A DNA stretch of 64,000 bases from an uncultured Proteiniphilum sp. (GTDB taxonomy: Bacteria > Bacteroidota > Bacteroidia > Bacteroidales > Dysgonomonadaceae). The translations under genes were made by a program, and so were the position numbers. Positions within the stretch are counted from its first letter, which is position 1; every line of letters starts with the position of its first letter. The notes under the pieces were generated by a model. That model was not told the DNA's origin, did not search any database, and saw nothing but the letters and a program-made list of their open reading frames with translations. The DNA lies in the NCBI GenBank assembly GCA_927407015.1, contig CAKMJT010000045.1, forward strand, positions 1-64,000, given 5' to 3'. Positions 36,861 through 47,300 of this stretch are shown one piece after another.

Positions 36861-39800
36861 TTAAGAGGTGATCTTCCCCTGCAATGTATCAAATGTATCT
36901 GCTAATTCTAATTTTATTCCGGTTTCAAGGGCAGCGAAGTGTTTCTTGCCACAGGTTATTTTTGCTCTCTCGGTTGGTTTTATAGCGTCTTCAAACAAAC
37001 CGCCCTTAGTCTCTACAACAAAATAAAGTTTCTGCTCGTTACCGTCATCCCAAACAAGTGCCCAGTCGGGATTATAGGCTCCCAATGGCGTATCAATCTT
37101 AAACCAGGAGGGTAGTTTGGTAAACACCTTAACATTATCGGAGCTTTCAAATCGTTGTGCCATACTGCGCTCTGTTTCCGAATCATAAATCACATAATCG
37201 TAGGGTGATTTGTTACTTTCCAGTAAGTTGCTGCTTAGATAACCTTGCAGCTCTTTGTTTTCAAACAGTTCCTGACACCACATATCCTTATCTATCCGCT
37301 TGTATTTGATGCCATCAACCAATAAGAGGCGCATCTCGTTACGAATGATATCAATAACCGATTCGATAAAGGCTTGAGGATTTTTCTTAAACGCTTCCAG
37401 GCGTTTGCTCCCAATCAAGATAGAGACGATGGATTGACGGGTCAGTCCGGTCTCGTTTTGCAGGTAAGTAACAATATCCGGCAGTATCGAAACCGTATCG
37501 TCCATAATCCGTGTCGATTCACGAGGAGAATCTTCTCCCTCCAGAACGCCCCCTTCGGTAATCGCTAATTTTATTTTGCGGGTAACAAAGCGTCCTTTGC
37601 CTACCACCACCTCTTCGTATATCCGTTGAGCGCATTGCCCTATCAATTTGTCCGAATCAATCTTTACGGAGTACGTCGTTTTGTATTTTATCCGATCCCA
37701 CAGATTTTTGAAATCTTCGTTGTGGATAAAGAACTCTTTCTTAAACGTTACCCGACGCACATCGTCCCGGTTTTTAATATTCATAAAGTTTCCGCTGATA
37801 CGCTTCAATACTTTCAGAATCGGCATTTTGATATAGTCAAACTCTTCGGGAATAGCTACCCGGTTATCACGCAAGTCTATTTTCAGCTTTTCCTGCACTT
37901 TAGCGGCAACTTCTTTGGTCTTCTTATTAACCACCTCTTCTCTGACATAGCCTTTCTCCACGAAATAGTCGTAAAGTCGAACCGATTTTTCTTCGTTCAG
38001 ATATATCGCTTTGTCCTGATTCGCACCTACTTCGATACGGGCGAAAGAATGTTTATGCAGGTAACCGAACTTAATTCCGGTATCTTCCTCTATTTCATTC
38101 TGCAACGCTTTGGCGAACTCTTCATAGCTTTCGTTTGCCATCACAGTAAGTGTGTTTACGTCAAAACCTTTTACCCGTTCGCCATCCTGATTGACACACA
38201 GGCGAAGTCCACGTCCAATCTCTTGTCTTTTCTTAATTTCTTTCGTTGTATCATTAAGCGTACAGATTTGGAACACATTCGGATTGTCCCAACCCTCACG
38301 TAAGGCGGAGTGGGAGAAAATAAAGCGAAGCGGAGTGTCGAAACTCAGCAACCGTTCTTTATCACGCATAATTAAGTTGAAAGCATCATCATCTTTAGCC
38401 GTTTTCCCGGAGGTATCCACAAAACGTTCGAACTTATCTTTCTTGTTTGATGCTTTGCTTTGCTTGTCTACCGAGAAATATCCATCGTGGATCTGGCTAA
38501 CATCCACATCCTTGTCCTTCATTTCATTAAATAAAGAACGATATTTCGGTTTCTGTATCAGGTTGTTATATTCTTCTTCAAAAATACGGGCATACTTCCC
38601 GTTTTGGCGATTCCCTTCAGCATCGTACTCCCGGTAGTTGGCGACTTTGTCGATAAAGAACAGGCTCAGCACTTTTATTCCTTGCGGATTGAGCAATACC
38701 TCTTTGTCAAGATGCGCCTCGATGGTCATGCGTATTTGCTCTCGTTTCAGCAGGTCGTCACTCAAACTCCCCGAAACAACCCCTTGTTCTATAATTTTAT
38801 CGTTGCTTGTAAACGACATATTCCAGCGTTCGTTGTCGTACCAAATATCTTCCACAATATACCCTTCGTATTGTTCACGTCCGGTTATATCAAATAGATC
38901 CTGACCTTGTTTTACCCATGCTTTCTTGCGGTCAACCTTCCCTTTGTTTTGAAAATCCAATTCCACTTGCGCTCTAATACCGGCTTTGTTGTCCACTTTT
39001 ATCAGGTCGATATACGCATCGTTTTGGAAGCCTTCCACAGAAGCGGTAGCCACTTCAATCTGTTTCACCAATTTCAGCTCGTAAGCATCTACCGAATCGA
39101 GCTTATACATCATGTTGTAAGGCGTGCGGTGTGTGGCAGAATAACGCAAACAGCAGAGCGGATTAAGTGCAGCGATCGCTTCTTTGGCTTTATCGGTATT
39201 ATCCACACTTTGCGGTTCGTCGATAATCACTATCGGATTCGTTTCTTTAATCAGCTCAATGGGTTTGTAGCCCAACTTATCGTTGTAACGGTGGATGATG
39301 TTCGATTTGTTGTTTTCGTCTTCACTTTCGAAACTTTTGCGGAATGCATCAATATTGATCACCATAATCTGAATACTGTCACCCGTGGCAAACGAGCGTA
39401 CTTGCTCCAATTTGGTAGCATCGTACACAAAATAATCGTACACTACATTCTCGTATTCGCCTTTGAAGTGTTCTTTGGTGATTTGTAAGGATTTGTATGT
39501 ACCCTCTTTGATGGCGATGCTCGGCACTACAATGATAAATTTGGTAAAACCGTAACGCTTATTGAGTTCAAAGATCGTTTTCAGATAGACGTAGGTTTTA
39601 CCTGTACCGGTCTCCATTTCTACAGAGAAGTTCATTCCCTCTTTCTTGAAACTCTCGGTCGTCGATTGCGGCACGCCGTTGCGCAATTGGATGCGCTGGA
39701 TATTGGCAAGCATATCCTCCTCGATCATCTTTATGGAGTTGCTGATACCGATGGTCGCACGTTGAAATAGCGAACTTTCTTCGCCCTTGATGGGCGTGAT

Positions 39801-39914
39801 AGAGAAGTTGCTTTGGAAAATCTCTTCACCTTCAAAGATGTCGCAGATACTGTTTACCGCATCATCCTGATATTCGAGGTGACTCTCGAATTTTAATGTC
39901 ATATTTTTAGCCAT
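36861..39914 (-). CDS. res: Type III restriction enzyme, Res subunit
   Basis: 1017 residues. Superfamily 2 helicase/translocase core: Walker A METGTGKT (near 100), DEPQS as the DEAD-box equivalent (near 230), SATHRTPYNM, and motif VI RQEIGRGLRLCV (near 570). C-terminal PD-(D/E)xK nuclease: YNPDWALVWDD (near 947) and VVETKGG. With Mod it cuts DNA after ATP-driven movement between two unmethylated sites. It is 14 bases after mod. Confidence 0.94.
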   Translation of the reverse strand: MAKNMTLKFESHLEYQDDAVNSICDIFEGEEIFQSNFSITPIKGEESSLFQRATIGISNSIKMIEEDMLANIQRIQLRNGVPQSTTESFKKEGMNFSVEMETGTGKTYVYLKTIFELNKRYGFTKFIIVVPSIAIKEGTYKSLQITKEHFKGEYENVVYDYFVYDATKLEQVRSFATGDSIQIMVINIDAFRKSFESEDENNKSNIIHRYNDKLGYKPIELIKETNPIVIIDEPQSVDNTDKAKEAIAALNPLCCLRYSATHRTPYNMMYKLDSVDAYELKLVKQIEVATASVEGFQNDAYIDLIKVDNKAGIRAQVELDFQNKGKVDRKKAWVKQGQDLFDITGREQYEGYIVEDIWYDNERWNMSFTSNDKIIEQGVVSGSLSDDLLKREQIRMTIEAHLDKEVLLNPQGIKVLSLFFIDKVANYREYDAEGNRQNGKYARIFEEEYNNLIQKPKYRSLFNEMKDKDVDVSQIHDGYFSVDKQSKASNKKDKFERFVDTSGKTAKDDDAFNLIMRDKERLLSFDTPLRFIFSHSALREGWDNPNVFQICTLNDTTKEIKKRQEIGRGLRLCVNQDGERVKGFDVNTLTVMANESYEEFAKALQNEIEEDTGIKFGYLHKHSFARIEVGANQDKAIYLNEEKSVRLYDYFVEKGYVREEVVNKKTKEVAAKVQEKLKIDLRDNRVAIPEEFDYIKMPILKVLKRISGNFMNIKNRDDVRRVTFKKEFFIHNEDFKNLWDRIKYKTTYSVKIDSDKLIGQCAQRIYEEVVVGKGRFVTRKIKLAITEGGVLEGEDSPRESTRIMDDTVSILPDIVTYLQNETGLTRQSIVSILIGSKRLEAFKKNPQAFIESVIDIIRNEMRLLLVDGIKYKRIDKDMWCQELFENKELQGYLSSNLLESNKSPYDYVIYDSETERSMAQRFESSDNVKVFTKLPSWFKIDTPLGAYNPDWALVWDDGNEQKLYFVVETKGGLFEDAIKPTERAKITCGKKHFAALETGIKLELADTFDTLQGKITS

Positions 39915-39928
39915 ACTGCGTCCTCTCT

Positions 39929-41917
39929 TTAAACGGTTGCCACATTCGTAATACCGTGCTGTTTCAGGATCAGCAGCGTATTGGTTTTCACCTCGTCCGA
40001 ACCATTAAATCCGGCTTCTTTGAATACCACCCGGCAATTGGCATCCACACCTTCGGGGCTTATCTCTTTGTATAGTTTGCCGATACCGTCGGCAACTGCC
40101 GTGGATAGACTGTCTGCCAAGCAGACAATCAACGAGCCGGCGCCCATTTCGTACACGGTTTTTCCATCTATGGTGTGACGGTTAATCTTTTCGGTCAGCT
40201 CAATGCCGTACTTGATCAATATTTCGTAGAGAAGATCATCTTCGCTTCTATCTTCTTTGATATTAAACAATGAGTTATTCAGTGCTGTTTCCAGATTGTC
40301 GGGGTCGCTATCCCACGCATTGATATTTGAACTGTCGAGCTTAAATACTTTGAAGCCATAATCTTGTGTATCAGGAGCCAAATCAATAAATAAACCATCT
40401 TTTTGGGCTTGCTTATGTATGTCTTCTTCTTTTTTTTCTCTGATCTTTTTTCCGGCACGACGGATGCGTTCTTTGGCTATTTCGGGAATGGTGGCATAAC
40501 CAGCTTTCCGAGCTTCGCTCTCTTCGGGTGTTGGTTCGGGTAATTGTACACAGATGTATTTGCGGTTGCCTCCGTCTTCGGCATTGAGTTGCATCACCGC
40601 ATGGGCCGTGGTAGCAGAGCCGGAGAAGAAGTCGAGGATGATGTCGTGTTTAGATGTATGTAGCTCCAATATTTGAGTCATCATTTCTATGGGTTTTGGA
40701 TTTTCAAATACTAAGCTCCCAAAAACTTCTTTAACCCATCTGGTGTCAATAGAATTGTCAAAATACCAGAAATTGTCGGGTACTGATACGGTATCTTCCT
40801 CAAGATAACTTTTCATTCCTGGAGGTGTATTATTGTCGCCATACCAAATTAAATCTTCGTTTTGTAACCTCAATAACTCCTCGTATGATTTTCCCCATCC
40901 TCTTTTCGGAATAATGCATTCCTCTCCTGTATTTGGATTTGTGATTGTGTAGTTTTTTGGACCGCCTTCTCTTGATAAATCTGCATCTTTAAATACTCCG
41001 TTTTTGTCAACTTTATTCCATCTACTTAAATGTGTGTATTTCGGTCTTGTGTACATTTCCTTTATCTCAGCAGTAATCTCATCAATAGATAGTCCTTGCT
41101 CCTTAAGTTGTTGAAATTTTGAATTAATATCTTTAGCTCCTTTTTTCTTTATCCTCCAAAAAACATCTTTTAGGGATTTCGTATTTTTAGCAAATAATAA
41201 TACATACTCAGTTGTTACACCAATGAGTTTTGATTGATTCTTCATTGAGTTATTTTTATGTATTGCTTGTGCCACAAAATTCTCTTCCCCAAAAATCTCA
41301 TCACAAACTTTCCGCAAATTCGCCACCTCATTATCATCAATCGAAATAAAGATCACCCCATCATCCGTCAGCAGGTTGCGAGCAAGTTTCAGTCTCGGAT
41401 ACATCATATTGAGCCAGTTGGAGTGGTAACGCCCGTCGCTTTCGGTATTGGTAGATAGCTTTTTGTCTTGCCCCGTCAGTTCCAGATAGTTCTTCATGTT
41501 ATCCGTATAGTTATCCTTGTACACAAAGTCTTTCCCGGTATTGTAGGGCGGGTCGATATAAATCATCTTTATACGGCTATGGTAGCTCTTTTGCAAAAGT
41601 TTCAATACCTCCAAGTTGTCGCCCTCGATGTAGAGATTATCGGTCGTATTCCAATCCACGCTCTCTTCGGGGCAGGGGCGCAGTGTACCTGTGCTTCGCT
41701 TTTGGGCTTCACGGCGTGCGTTGGCTTTGCCTGCCCAGTTGAGACAGAAACGCTCTTCGGCGGTGTCGCCATAGTTACCCAGCAGGTCGTTGAGTGCTTC
41801 AAAGTCCACACGACCTTCCTTTATCACTTCGGGGAAAATCTGTTTCAGCAGCTCCAGATTTTGTGCCACCAAATCTGCGCTTTTGCTTTCGGCTTGCGGT
41901 ATGTTTGTCTTTTGCAT
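39929..41917 (-). CDS. mod: Type III DNA methyltransferase, Mod subunit
   Basis: 662 residues. Beta-class N6-adenine methyltransferase order: DPPYNTGKDF (near 120), then a long target-recognition region (about 200-370), then the S-adenosylmethionine motif LDFFSGSATTAHAV (near 422). It sets the recognition sequence of the system and methylates one strand. No simple-sequence repeat suggesting phase variation is seen. It starts 2 bases after the DUF4391 gene. Confidence 0.94.
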   Translation of the reverse strand: MQKTNIPQAESKSADLVAQNLELLKQIFPEVIKEGRVDFEALNDLLGNYGDTAEERFCLNWAGKANARREAQKRSTGTLRPCPEESVDWNTTDNLYIEGDNLEVLKLLQKSYHSRIKMIYIDPPYNTGKDFVYKDNYTDNMKNYLELTGQDKKLSTNTESDGRYHSNWLNMMYPRLKLARNLLTDDGVIFISIDDNEVANLRKVCDEIFGEENFVAQAIHKNNSMKNQSKLIGVTTEYVLLFAKNTKSLKDVFWRIKKKGAKDINSKFQQLKEQGLSIDEITAEIKEMYTRPKYTHLSRWNKVDKNGVFKDADLSREGGPKNYTITNPNTGEECIIPKRGWGKSYEELLRLQNEDLIWYGDNNTPPGMKSYLEEDTVSVPDNFWYFDNSIDTRWVKEVFGSLVFENPKPIEMMTQILELHTSKHDIILDFFSGSATTAHAVMQLNAEDGGNRKYICVQLPEPTPEESEARKAGYATIPEIAKERIRRAGKKIREKKEEDIHKQAQKDGLFIDLAPDTQDYGFKVFKLDSSNINAWDSDPDNLETALNNSLFNIKEDRSEDDLLYEILIKYGIELTEKINRHTIDGKTVYEMGAGSLIVCLADSLSTAVADGIGKLYKEISPEGVDANCRVVFKEAGFNGSDEVKTNTLLILKQHGITNVATV

Positions 41918-41919
41918 AG

Positions 41920-42663
41920 CTATATCAATTGATTTTTCAATATTTTTTCTTGTTGTTGTAACTCTTTCAGTTTTGTTGTCAGCTTTAAACGGAGGTTGAA
42001 TTGCGTTTCCGCTTTTACTTCAGCGGTTATTCGTTTTTGTTCCATGCGGTTGGTATTTAACTGTTCCAGCAAGACACGGTATTGCTCTGTTTTCTGCCTG
42101 TCGCTTTCGAGATAGATACCTGCCTCGTCGGAAACTGCCAGCATCAACAGGCGGTTTGCCAAGGCTTCGAATAGTTCTTTCAGTGAATTACAGCGGATGC
42201 GTGCTATATCCAACGAAGGCAACCAAGCACAAATAATGCTATCGTCGCCTTCAGGTACAAAGAAACGGGTTATTTGTTGTTCTTCCATCACCCGCCTTGT
42301 TTTGTCCGCCTGATTGATTCGTTTTACGCACCAATTCACGCAAAAACTTTCGCCACACTGAATCACTAAAAACATCGAAGCCGGAAAGGCTTTCTGTACC
42401 ATGGTAGCTATCGGCATCGCTTTAGCCGGATTCTTGATACTTACTTCGGCAATGATGATTTGGTCGTAAGCCTGTTCATCATCCATGTATGCAGCCAATC
42501 CAATGGTGCGGGTCTGCAATAAACCTTTCATCGTGAGCTTTTCTATCTCTTCACGCAACAACCGTTTTTCCCCGGAAGACAAAGGTGCTTTCTCGGCAAA
42601 AAGTTTTTTGCTGATAGGCGTGTTGATTAATGCCCCGGACGGTATGTTGAAGTACTCTATCAT
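41920..42663 (-). CDS. DUF4391 protein of type III R-M-like operons
   Basis: 247 residues. LINTPISKKLFAEKAPLSS at the N-terminus and the middle EVSIKNPAKAMPIATMVQKAFP with the C-terminal coiled coil (LEQLNTNRMEQKRITAEVK) fit DUF4391. The family often sits beside Mod/Res and a SNF2-type helicase; function unknown. Its start codon overlaps the AbiEii stop by one base (TAATG), indicating translational coupling with the toxin gene. Confidence 0.85.
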   Translation of the reverse strand: MIEYFNIPSGALINTPISKKLFAEKAPLSSGEKRLLREEIEKLTMKGLLQTRTIGLAAYMDDEQAYDQIIIAEVSIKNPAKAMPIATMVQKAFPASMFLVIQCGESFCVNWCVKRINQADKTRRVMEEQQITRFFVPEGDDSIICAWLPSLDIARIRCNSLKELFEALANRLLMLAVSDEAGIYLESDRQKTEQYRVLLEQLNTNRMEQKRITAEVKAETQFNLRLKLTTKLKELQQQEKILKNQLI

Positions 42664-43655
42664 TATAGGTTGATTTTTCTTATCCTGTCGGTAAGCTCTT
42701 CCATCCTCTCGATAATTTTATCGAATGTTTTTTTGTCTTTATCATAAATGAAACTCTCTTTCATGTTTTCGTAATCTTTTCTCCAACTCCCCATCAAGTG
42801 GTCGGGAGGACATATCCGGATCTGAGCAGGTTCGTGTGTTGTATAGTCAACATCCTTTATGCTGTTGAACTTTTGACGATGATTGACAACGGCTTTGTAT
42901 AAGTCCGTATCTTGCAACGCTGATTGAGCGAAAGAGCTATCCATCATCTTTTCCAAATCGTATAAATGTCTTGACATCCTATCCGTGCGTGGATTTTCCT
43001 TTTGATACTCCTCGTGCAACAAGAATATTTTTTCCAAAAAGGTGCGTTCCGGCAATACAGACTTAAAAAGTGACTTTATTTCGCTATCAATTTCAGGAAA
43101 CCGGGAATGGATAAGCGTTGCAATTTCTCGATTTTCAAACGGCTCGTCAAGAGACATGGCACTGAACTCAATCTTGACAACCGGAAGGAGGTAATCTATT
43201 TTAGTCGGAAGAATACTTTTGTATTTTACTTCTACTAAAGTTACCATATCGCTACTGTTTTTTGTAACAAGCTCAACTTTATAACCTGTTATTCCTTCTG
43301 AAGAAAGTATGCTATCTAACTCGGGGAGCAACTTCTCTTCTATGTAATGGAAAGCTTCTCGGCGAATTTTTGTTCGTTGCTGATTGGTTTCTTCAGGTAG
43401 ATCGAAAAACGAACGACTTATAGTCAAATCTATATCTTCACTGAAGCGACTAATCAATCCCCACGCTTTACTGAGGGAAGTTCCGCCCTTGAATTGCAAA
43501 AAATCCGCCCACGAAGATTTTGACAATGCTACCAAAATGGCCGTTACCCACCAATCCTTTTCAATTGCCTGTTCTGCTGAAATTTTTCTGGCCACTGCTG
43601 TTTGTTGTTGTAAAACCATTTTTTCATCTTCGCTATAATTCAGCCAAATACTCAT
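42663..43655 (-). CDS. abiEii: AbiEii/AbiGii nucleotidyltransferase toxin
   Basis: 330 residues; start at 43655 gives an ATGA overlap with the antitoxin gene. The nucleotidyltransferase core is FKGGTSLSKAWGLI then FSEDIDLTI, the GGTS...DxD pattern of the MenT/AbiEii toxins, and KIEFSAMSLDE. Such toxins modify RNA, often tRNA, and cause abortive infection. A longer start at 43700 exists but overlaps the antitoxin more. It is part of a closely packed operon that leads into the type III R-M genes. Confidence 0.9.
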   Translation of the reverse strand: MSIWLNYSEDEKMVLQQQTAVARKISAEQAIEKDWWVTAILVALSKSSWADFLQFKGGTSLSKAWGLISRFSEDIDLTISRSFFDLPEETNQQRTKIRREAFHYIEEKLLPELDSILSSEGITGYKVELVTKNSSDMVTLVEVKYKSILPTKIDYLLPVVKIEFSAMSLDEPFENREIATLIHSRFPEIDSEIKSLFKSVLPERTFLEKIFLLHEEYQKENPRTDRMSRHLYDLEKMMDSSFAQSALQDTDLYKAVVNHRQKFNSIKDVDYTTHEPAQIRICPPDHLMGSWRKDYENMKESFIYDKDKKTFDKIIERMEELTDRIRKINL

Positions 43656-44269
43656 TCTGTTACTGTTTTTATGATTGGTAATAGCAATTCTTTCATCCAT
43701 ACCGGCGACAGGTATAAATCGTGCATCATTGTTGCTCGCTCTTCGGCATCACTCTCCGAAAGAAGCTTACTTATTTTGTCCTTTATTTCGTCCGTTACCT
43801 GATTTTCTCCAAGTTCTTTTAGTGCAATAATTATCAATGGCAGAAGCTTACCCTTGAATTGAAAGTTTTTCTGAACAACATTTTTGAAAATAATATTTCT
43901 TTCGCCAACTTGCACTTTTCGCTTAGCTCCGTTGGTAATATATACGGCGTTCATCGGTACTTGAGTAGAAAAGCCCAAAATATTTAAGGCAGTATCACCG
44001 GTTGGCATAATCTGAGCCCTGTCTCGTTCGGCTATTTTGTGGGCAATTTGGTCAATCGTAGGGTGCAGAACACCAAATTGCGTTTTTATGGGATTCATAT
44101 AGATGCCGGTTGCCACACGAACAATGATGCCTTCATTTTGCAGACGGGATAACGTTCGGGTAACAAGGCTATCATTATTTAAATCTTCAAAATCACGCAC
44201 AGTGAACAAATCGCCTTTCTTAAAGCGAGTTACTCGATCTCTAACTTTTTGTGAAATATTCTCTTCCAT
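43652..44269 (-). CDS. abiEi: AbiEi-type antitoxin / DUF6088 regulator
   Basis: 205 residues. N-terminal winged helix (KVRDRVTRFKKGDLF, LVTRTLSRLQNEGII), then GIYMNPIKT, and a middle domain with GDTALNILGFSTQVP and TNGAKRKV. The layout is that of AbiEi/DUF6088 proteins, which neutralise the paired nucleotidyltransferase toxin and repress their own promoter by binding inverted repeats. Such a repeat lies 20 bases upstream. Confidence 0.88.
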   Translation of the reverse strand: MEENISQKVRDRVTRFKKGDLFTVRDFEDLNNDSLVTRTLSRLQNEGIIVRVATGIYMNPIKTQFGVLHPTIDQIAHKIAERDRAQIMPTGDTALNILGFSTQVPMNAVYITNGAKRKVQVGERNIIFKNVVQKNFQFKGKLLPLIIIALKELGENQVTDEIKDKISKLLSESDAEERATMMHDLYLSPVWMKELLLPIIKTVTE

Positions 44270-44288
44270 TATTAAACCCCAATAATAT

Positions 44289-44323
44289 TGTCCGAAATAT
44301 TCGGTAGATTTCGGACAAAGATA
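44289..44323 (-). promoter_or_regulatory. Promoter and inverted-repeat operator of the AbiE-DUF4391-Mod-Res operon
   Basis: TGTCCGAAAT (44289-44298) and ATTTCGGACA (44308-44317) form a perfect 10-bp inverted repeat with a 9-base spacer. On the minus strand TATCTTTG (44316-44323) is a -7 box whose end enters the repeat. This suits AbiEi autorepression and could place the downstream R-M genes under the same control. Confidence 0.72.
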
Positions 44324-44328
44324 AAGAA

Positions 44329-47300
44329 TTATTTCCGCTTGACAACAACAAATGCCACAATATCAAAATCGCTTTGTGAGGTAACCCCTTCGGCATTGAG
44401 CGAAACTAATTCTGTAGAGAAAAACGAAGCAGCACCTACCTCTTGCGATTTACCGATGACACTCTCAATGGCTAACTGAAAAGCGGACGAATAGGCTTTC
44501 ATATTAGCATAGTTCTTTGTCTCTTTTTTTAGGTTTTGTGCCAACTCTGCCAGCACTTCCGTTTTGCCCTGACACAGCTTTTTCAGATAATCCAAACAAC
44601 GTTTTCCCTGCATATAGCCCAAAACTGGTTCTCCACCTTCGCCCATATAAACCAAATAATAAGGAGCCAACAGGCTTTGCCCTTTTTGTTGTACAGAGCT
44701 ACGCATACAGAAAATAGTTCCGGGAGGTATCTCTTCATCGTCTGTTTCAACTACGGCATGAATCCCCAAAGGAATATTCTGCAAATCGACAAGGTGGTTT
44801 TTCTCGTATTCCATAATGTCCATCCGGAAATCGTTCATGTTGGTATCCGTAATGGTTATTCCACCTTGGATATCTTCCAAATCGAGTACTGTACTTTGGA
44901 GTTGCTCCAGTTGCTTGCGACGATATTCCAAATCGGTCATTTCGTCGTTTTCATTCATCTCTATCAGGTTCTCCTCGCCCGTAGCAGAAATATCGAGTAA
45001 GACCATTTTGCCTTTTACCCGGCTCTCAAGGTTAATATACTCGTTCAACTCCATATTCGGCCAGAAGTTGACCAACTGGATTTGCTCGTTTTTTGAACCT
45101 AAGCGGTCGATACGCCCGAATCGTTGAATGATACGCACCGGGTTCCAGTGGATGTCGTAATTGACCAGGAGGTCGCAGTCTTGCAGATTTTGCCCCTCCG
45201 AAATACAATCGGTGGCAATGAGCAGGTCAATTTCCCCTTTTGCATGGGGAAATGTTTTGTGGCGTTCTTTGGAAAAAGGCGAGAAGTGCGTAAGCAACTC
45301 GTTCATCTCTTTCCGTTCAATACCGGGAAAGTTCGTTTTGTTTGTTCCGCTTCCTTTGATTAAAGCGGCGTACAATCCGTATTCTTTCAATATCCACTCC
45401 GACAATTCTTTATAAAGGTAAGTAGCGGTATCCGCAAAAGCCGTGAATACAATCACTTTTTTGTTATTGTCGTTAAGCGGGTTTTCTATTTTGTGGGCAA
45501 TGACCTCTTTCAGGCGAGTCAGTTTTTCGTCACGAGTAGTGGATATGGTAGCAGCACTTTCCATGAGTTTGGTTAACGTATCCCGATCGTACTCCAACTC
45601 CTGCCGCCATTTTACCAAATCGATATCCTGTAGCAATACTTTTACCTTGTTGCCAATCAGGTAGTCGCTTTCATCATCCTCGATATCAATGTTGTCAATC
45701 GTGACAGAGCTGTCGGAAAGCTCCGTAATGTGTTCTATCTTATACAGATTGTCATTGACCTGCTCCAGCAACGCTTTTATACTCAGATAAAACGAATAGA
45801 TGGAACTTTCCATCCGTTTCAGGTAGTTCACCCGCATCAAGTCCACCAAGTTCTTTTCACGGTCGGATTGCTTAAATACACTTCCGGTACTTAATTGATA
45901 GTCGTATTTAGCGGCATACTCTGCCTTTTTCTCTTCTTTGAGAGAAGATATAGGCGAGAAATTTGCCAAATTCAGCTTGCGAATAGCATTGTTGATATTA
46001 CGTAACGAAGGAAACAGTTGTTCACTGTCGATATCGGTTTTTTCGTTTATCGGTCTCAGACGCGTCGGAAACCTTCCCACATCCGCCGAATCGTAATATT
46101 TCACGATATGCTTGCGTGAACGGGCGATAGTAAGCATGTCCAATAGTTTGAAATAACGATTATCCAACCGGTCGAACAACTCGTTTATATTCCGATCCGA
46201 ATATTTTGCCCAATCGGAAAACTGCCGCTGCGCCAGCTTCATTACGTTGGATATATTATCTATGCCCTCTTCATCGAACACGCTGTCGTCGCCTTCCGTG
46301 ATAAACGATATTTGGTTTTTGAGATCATTCATCCGGTTGTTCACCGGTGTCGCCGAAAGCATCAACAGTTTTGTTTTTACACCCTTTTTGATGACTTCAT
46401 TCATCATTCGGGCATAACGGGTCATTTCGCCTTTAGAGGGATAGCTGTTTCTGAAGTTATGCGATTCGTCTATTACGACCAAATCATAATTTGACCAATT
46501 AATTGTCGCCAAGTCAATATCGCCCGATTTACCCCGCACACGAGTTAAATCAGTATGGCTAAGCACATCGTAATTGAAACGGTCGTTAATCAGAATGTTT
46601 CGCTTGTCGTTTTGCGTATAAACTGTCCAGTTGTCACGCAACTTCTTGGGGCAAAGTACCAATACACGGTCATTTCGCAATTCGTAATATTTGATAACGG
46701 CAAGTGCTTCGAATGTTTTTCCGAGCCCCACACTATCGGCAATAATACAACCGCCATATTTTTCAATTTTCTCGATAGCCCCCATTACACCATCTTTCTG
46801 GAACTTGTAAAGTTTATTCCAAATTTCTTTATCTTTAAATCCGGTTCTTGATTTAAAAATCTTATCGTCGGCAAAATCAACAATGGAATAATGAAAAAGA
46901 TGATGCAAAATCATGTAATACACAGCATCGGGAGAGTAGTCCTTAAACCCTTTTTTTAACTCATCCAAAGCCAGTTTTGTAATCTCTTTGGACATGGAAG
47001 TATCCGACCATATTCCGTCAAACATTTGTTTGTATTGCGCCACCTCTTCTTTTTTGTTGTGAAGAATATGTAGCTGTGGTTTCTCCGAGTTGATAAAACC
47101 CAATGAATCTGCACAGAAGTCTGCCATACCGGGATTGATTACACAGCTATCGTGCTCATTTTGGATAAATATTAACTTAAATCCGAATGAATTAGGAACT
47201 CTCAAAGCACGAATACGACTTCTTTCAAGTATGTGGGTACATTCTTCTGCTGCATATCGTAGTAAGAGTTGCCTTTTCAGTCCTCCCTCTTCGGCGGTTC

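Noticed and set aside
37626-38303. 225-codon plus-strand frame
   Set aside because: Lies entirely inside the Res gene on the other strand and is rich in Phe/Val in the way of an antisense shadow.
38907-39488. 193-codon plus-strand frame
   Set aside because: Antisense shadow of Res.
40380-40460. Possible phase-variable A/G tract in mod
   Set aside because: The AAG-rich stretch encodes a normal lysine/glutamate run and has no long homopolymer or exact short repeat.
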